Notes under the pieces: model-generated
Databases searched by the model: none
What the model was told of the DNA's origin: nothing
Seen by the model: the letters and a program-made list of their open reading frames with translations, nothing else
Position numbers and translations under genes: made by a program
Assembly: GCA_049292975.1 (NCBI GenBank)
Contig: JBATRZ010000042.1
Location: forward strand, 1 to 12,582
Source: JBGSWE01 sp049292975
GTDB taxonomy: Bacteria > Patescibacteriota > Saccharimonadia > Saccharimonadales > JACDBH01
Direction of reading: 5' to 3'
DNA length: 12,582 nt
Shown here: positions 11,340 through 12,582 of the stretch, in pieces
Position numbering within the stretch: the stretch's first letter is position 1
How the letters are laid out: each line of letters begins with the position of its first letter

Positions 11340-12582
11340 ATGCCGGCGTTATCATGGAATGAGATTCAGGACAGGGCAGTTGAGTTTGCCGCCAAGTGGC
11401 AGAACGAAACTTATGAAAAGGGCGAGAGCCAGAGCTTCTGGAGTGATTTCTTGCGCGTGTTTGGCGTGGACCGCAAGCGTCACGGCGCTTTCTTTGAATA
11501 CGCTATCAAAAAGAACGGCGGCAGCCAAGGCTTTATAGACATGTTTTGGCCGGGCAAGCTGCTGGCCGAGCAAAAATCCGGCGGGCGCGATCTAAGCAAG
11601 GCACAAATCCAGGCCCGTGGTTACCTGCACACCATGCCAGATCATGATTTGCCCCGCGGCATCGTGGTCAGCGATTTTGCCAGCTTTGAGTTTGTAGATT
11701 TGGAAACCGATGAACTTACCAAGTTCAATCTGGAAGATTTGCCCAAACACGTCAAACTGTTTGGCTTCCTGATCAACGAGTCCAGCCGCAAACTGGCCGA
11801 ACAAGACCCCGTCAACCGCCGCGCCGCCGAGGCCATGGCCGCCCTGCACAACGAACTGCGCGATACCGGCTACACCGGCACCGACCTAGAGGTGTTGCTG
11901 GTGAGGCTGGTGTTCTGCCTGTTTGCCGACGACAGCGGTATATTCGAGCGCGGCAGTTTTGAAGATTATGTTTACAACCGCACCGAGTTAGACGGCTCAG
12001 ACCTCGGCCCGCGCCTGGTCAAGCTGTTCGAGGTGCTGAATACGCCGGACACGCAGCGCTCCAGCAATCTGGATCAATCCCTGGCCGCGTTCGAGTACAT
12101 CAACGGCGGGCTGTTCAAGGAACAGATTAGAATCCCCGACTTCAATCACCGCATGCGCGACGCGCTGCTAGGAGCCATGCAGCTGGATTGGAGCCAAGTT
12201 AGCCCGGCCATCTTCGGCAGTATGTTCCAGGGTGTTATGGACGAAAAACAGCGCCGCAACTTAGGCGCCCACTACACCAGCGAAAAGAATATTTTGCGCG
12301 TAATCAAGCCGCTGTTCCTGGATGAGCTGTATGACGAATTTGCCAGTATCGGCAGCAACGGCACCAAGCTGCGGGCTTTCCATGATAAGCTCGCCAACCT
12401 AGCATTCCTCGATCCGGCCTGCGGCTGCGGCAACTTCTTGGTCATTACCTACCGCGAGCTGCGGCTGCTGGAGCACAAAGTACTGGAAAAGCTGTATGGC
12501 AAAAAGCAAGGCATGTTCGACATCGGCTCTACCGGCCTGATTAAACTTAACGTAGACCAAATGTACGGCATCGAGATAGAGG
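11340..12582 (+). CDS. MmeI-type (type IIL/IIG) restriction enzyme-methyltransferase, 5' part
   Basis: The frame is open from ATG 11340 to the window end (414 codons seen); such enzymes usually have about 900 residues or more. Near the N-terminus is a nuclease motif of the D-X9-E-X-K type: D67 in GFIDMFWPG, then E77-Q-K79 in LAEQKSGGRDL, as in MmeI. A helical spacer follows, with FEYINGGLF (about 253-262) and RRNLGAHYTSEKNI (about 304-317). Next is methyltransferase motif I, FLDPACGCGNF (356-366), where S-adenosylmethionine binds, and then MYGIEIE. Motif IV (NPPY) and the target-recognition domain lie beyond the window. A single chain of this kind both methylates adenine in a specific site and cleaves unmodified DNA. 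PglX of BREX is an alternative class but lacks this nuclease motif. It is preceded by the operator-palindrome promoter. Confidence 0.9.
   Translation, partial: MPALSWNEIQDRAVEFAAKWQNETYEKGESQSFWSDFLRVFGVDRKRHGAFFEYAIKKNGGSQGFIDMFWPGKLLAEQKSGGRDLSKAQIQARGYLHTMPDHDLPRGIVVSDFASFEFVDLETDELTKFNLEDLPKHVKLFGFLINESSRKLAEQDPVNRRAAEAMAALHNELRDTGYTGTDLEVLLVRLVFCLFADDSGIFERGSFEDYVYNRTELDGSDLGPRLVKLFEVLNTPDTQRSSNLDQSLAAFEYINGGLFKEQIRIPDFNHRMRDALLGAMQLDWSQVSPAIFGSMFQGVMDEKQRRNLGAHYTSEKNILRVIKPLFLDELYDEFASIGSNGTKLRAFHDKLANLAFLDPACGCGNFLVITYRELRLLEHKVLEKLYGKKQGMFDIGSTGLIKLNVDQMYGIEIE

Noticed and set aside
11340..11851. Minus-strand open frames across the MmeI-like gene (for example 11352-11573 and 11592-11849)
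   Set aside because: They are antisense shadows; the plus frame is continuously open and carries recognisable nuclease and methyltransferase motifs.

Overview
The window looks like a chromosomal segment of a small-genome bacterium with intermediate G+C. The gene repertoire suggests a Candidate Phyla Radiation lineage, most likely Saccharibacteria (TM7), or a relative with actinobacterial-like families. The reasons are very compact spacing, several genes with no Shine-Dalgarno site whose -10 box lies 6 nt from the ATG, a shortened MetK, and small membrane families familiar from actinobacteria (DUF7144 type, and a 'DFxFxxQ ... PxDxxP' channel-like protein). This placement is inference; no 16S or ribosomal gene is present.

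Layout. (1) 22-480: a tRNA-Gln(CUG) gene with encoded CCA, a strong terminator, then a hairpin-rich mosaic holding degenerate copies of the tRNA 3' end and a second tRNA-tail terminator. (2) 481-3078: a large secreted or surface-anchored beta-helix protein with an inserted beta-sandwich-like domain and a membrane segment at each end. (3) 3079-3504: hairpins, another tRNA-tail-like sequence and a possible leaderless 42-codon gene. (4) 3505-6012: a HEAT-repeat protein, then a channel-like membrane protein tightly coupled to a D-Ala-D-Ala carboxypeptidase (peptidoglycan trimming). (5) 6009-7192: divergent HdeD-like and DUF7144-like membrane proteins with their own promoters and a bidirectional terminator. 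(6) 7328-9063: a six-helix membrane protein convergent with the replication-fork ATPase RarA. (7) 9088-10398: metK under a SAM-I (S-box) riboswitch with an enlarged P3 arm and a complete switching platform. (8) 10411-10490: a promoter followed at once by a terminator, predicting a roughly 45-nt transcript. (9) 10528-12582: a NYN-domain nuclease-like gene and the 5' part of an MmeI-type restriction-modification enzyme, each preceded by the same 15-nt palindrome and the same -10 block at identical spacing.

How the parts may work together. The carboxypeptidase, channel-like protein, HdeD-like protein, DUF7144-like protein and beta-helix protein are all envelope functions. metK supplies S-adenosylmethionine, which is also the cofactor of the downstream methyltransferase-nuclease. 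The most interesting candidate system is the last: a putative NYN ribonuclease and a single-chain restriction-modification enzyme that appear to be co-regulated through twin operators. The metK riboswitch and the tRNA-tail mosaic are the other strong signals.
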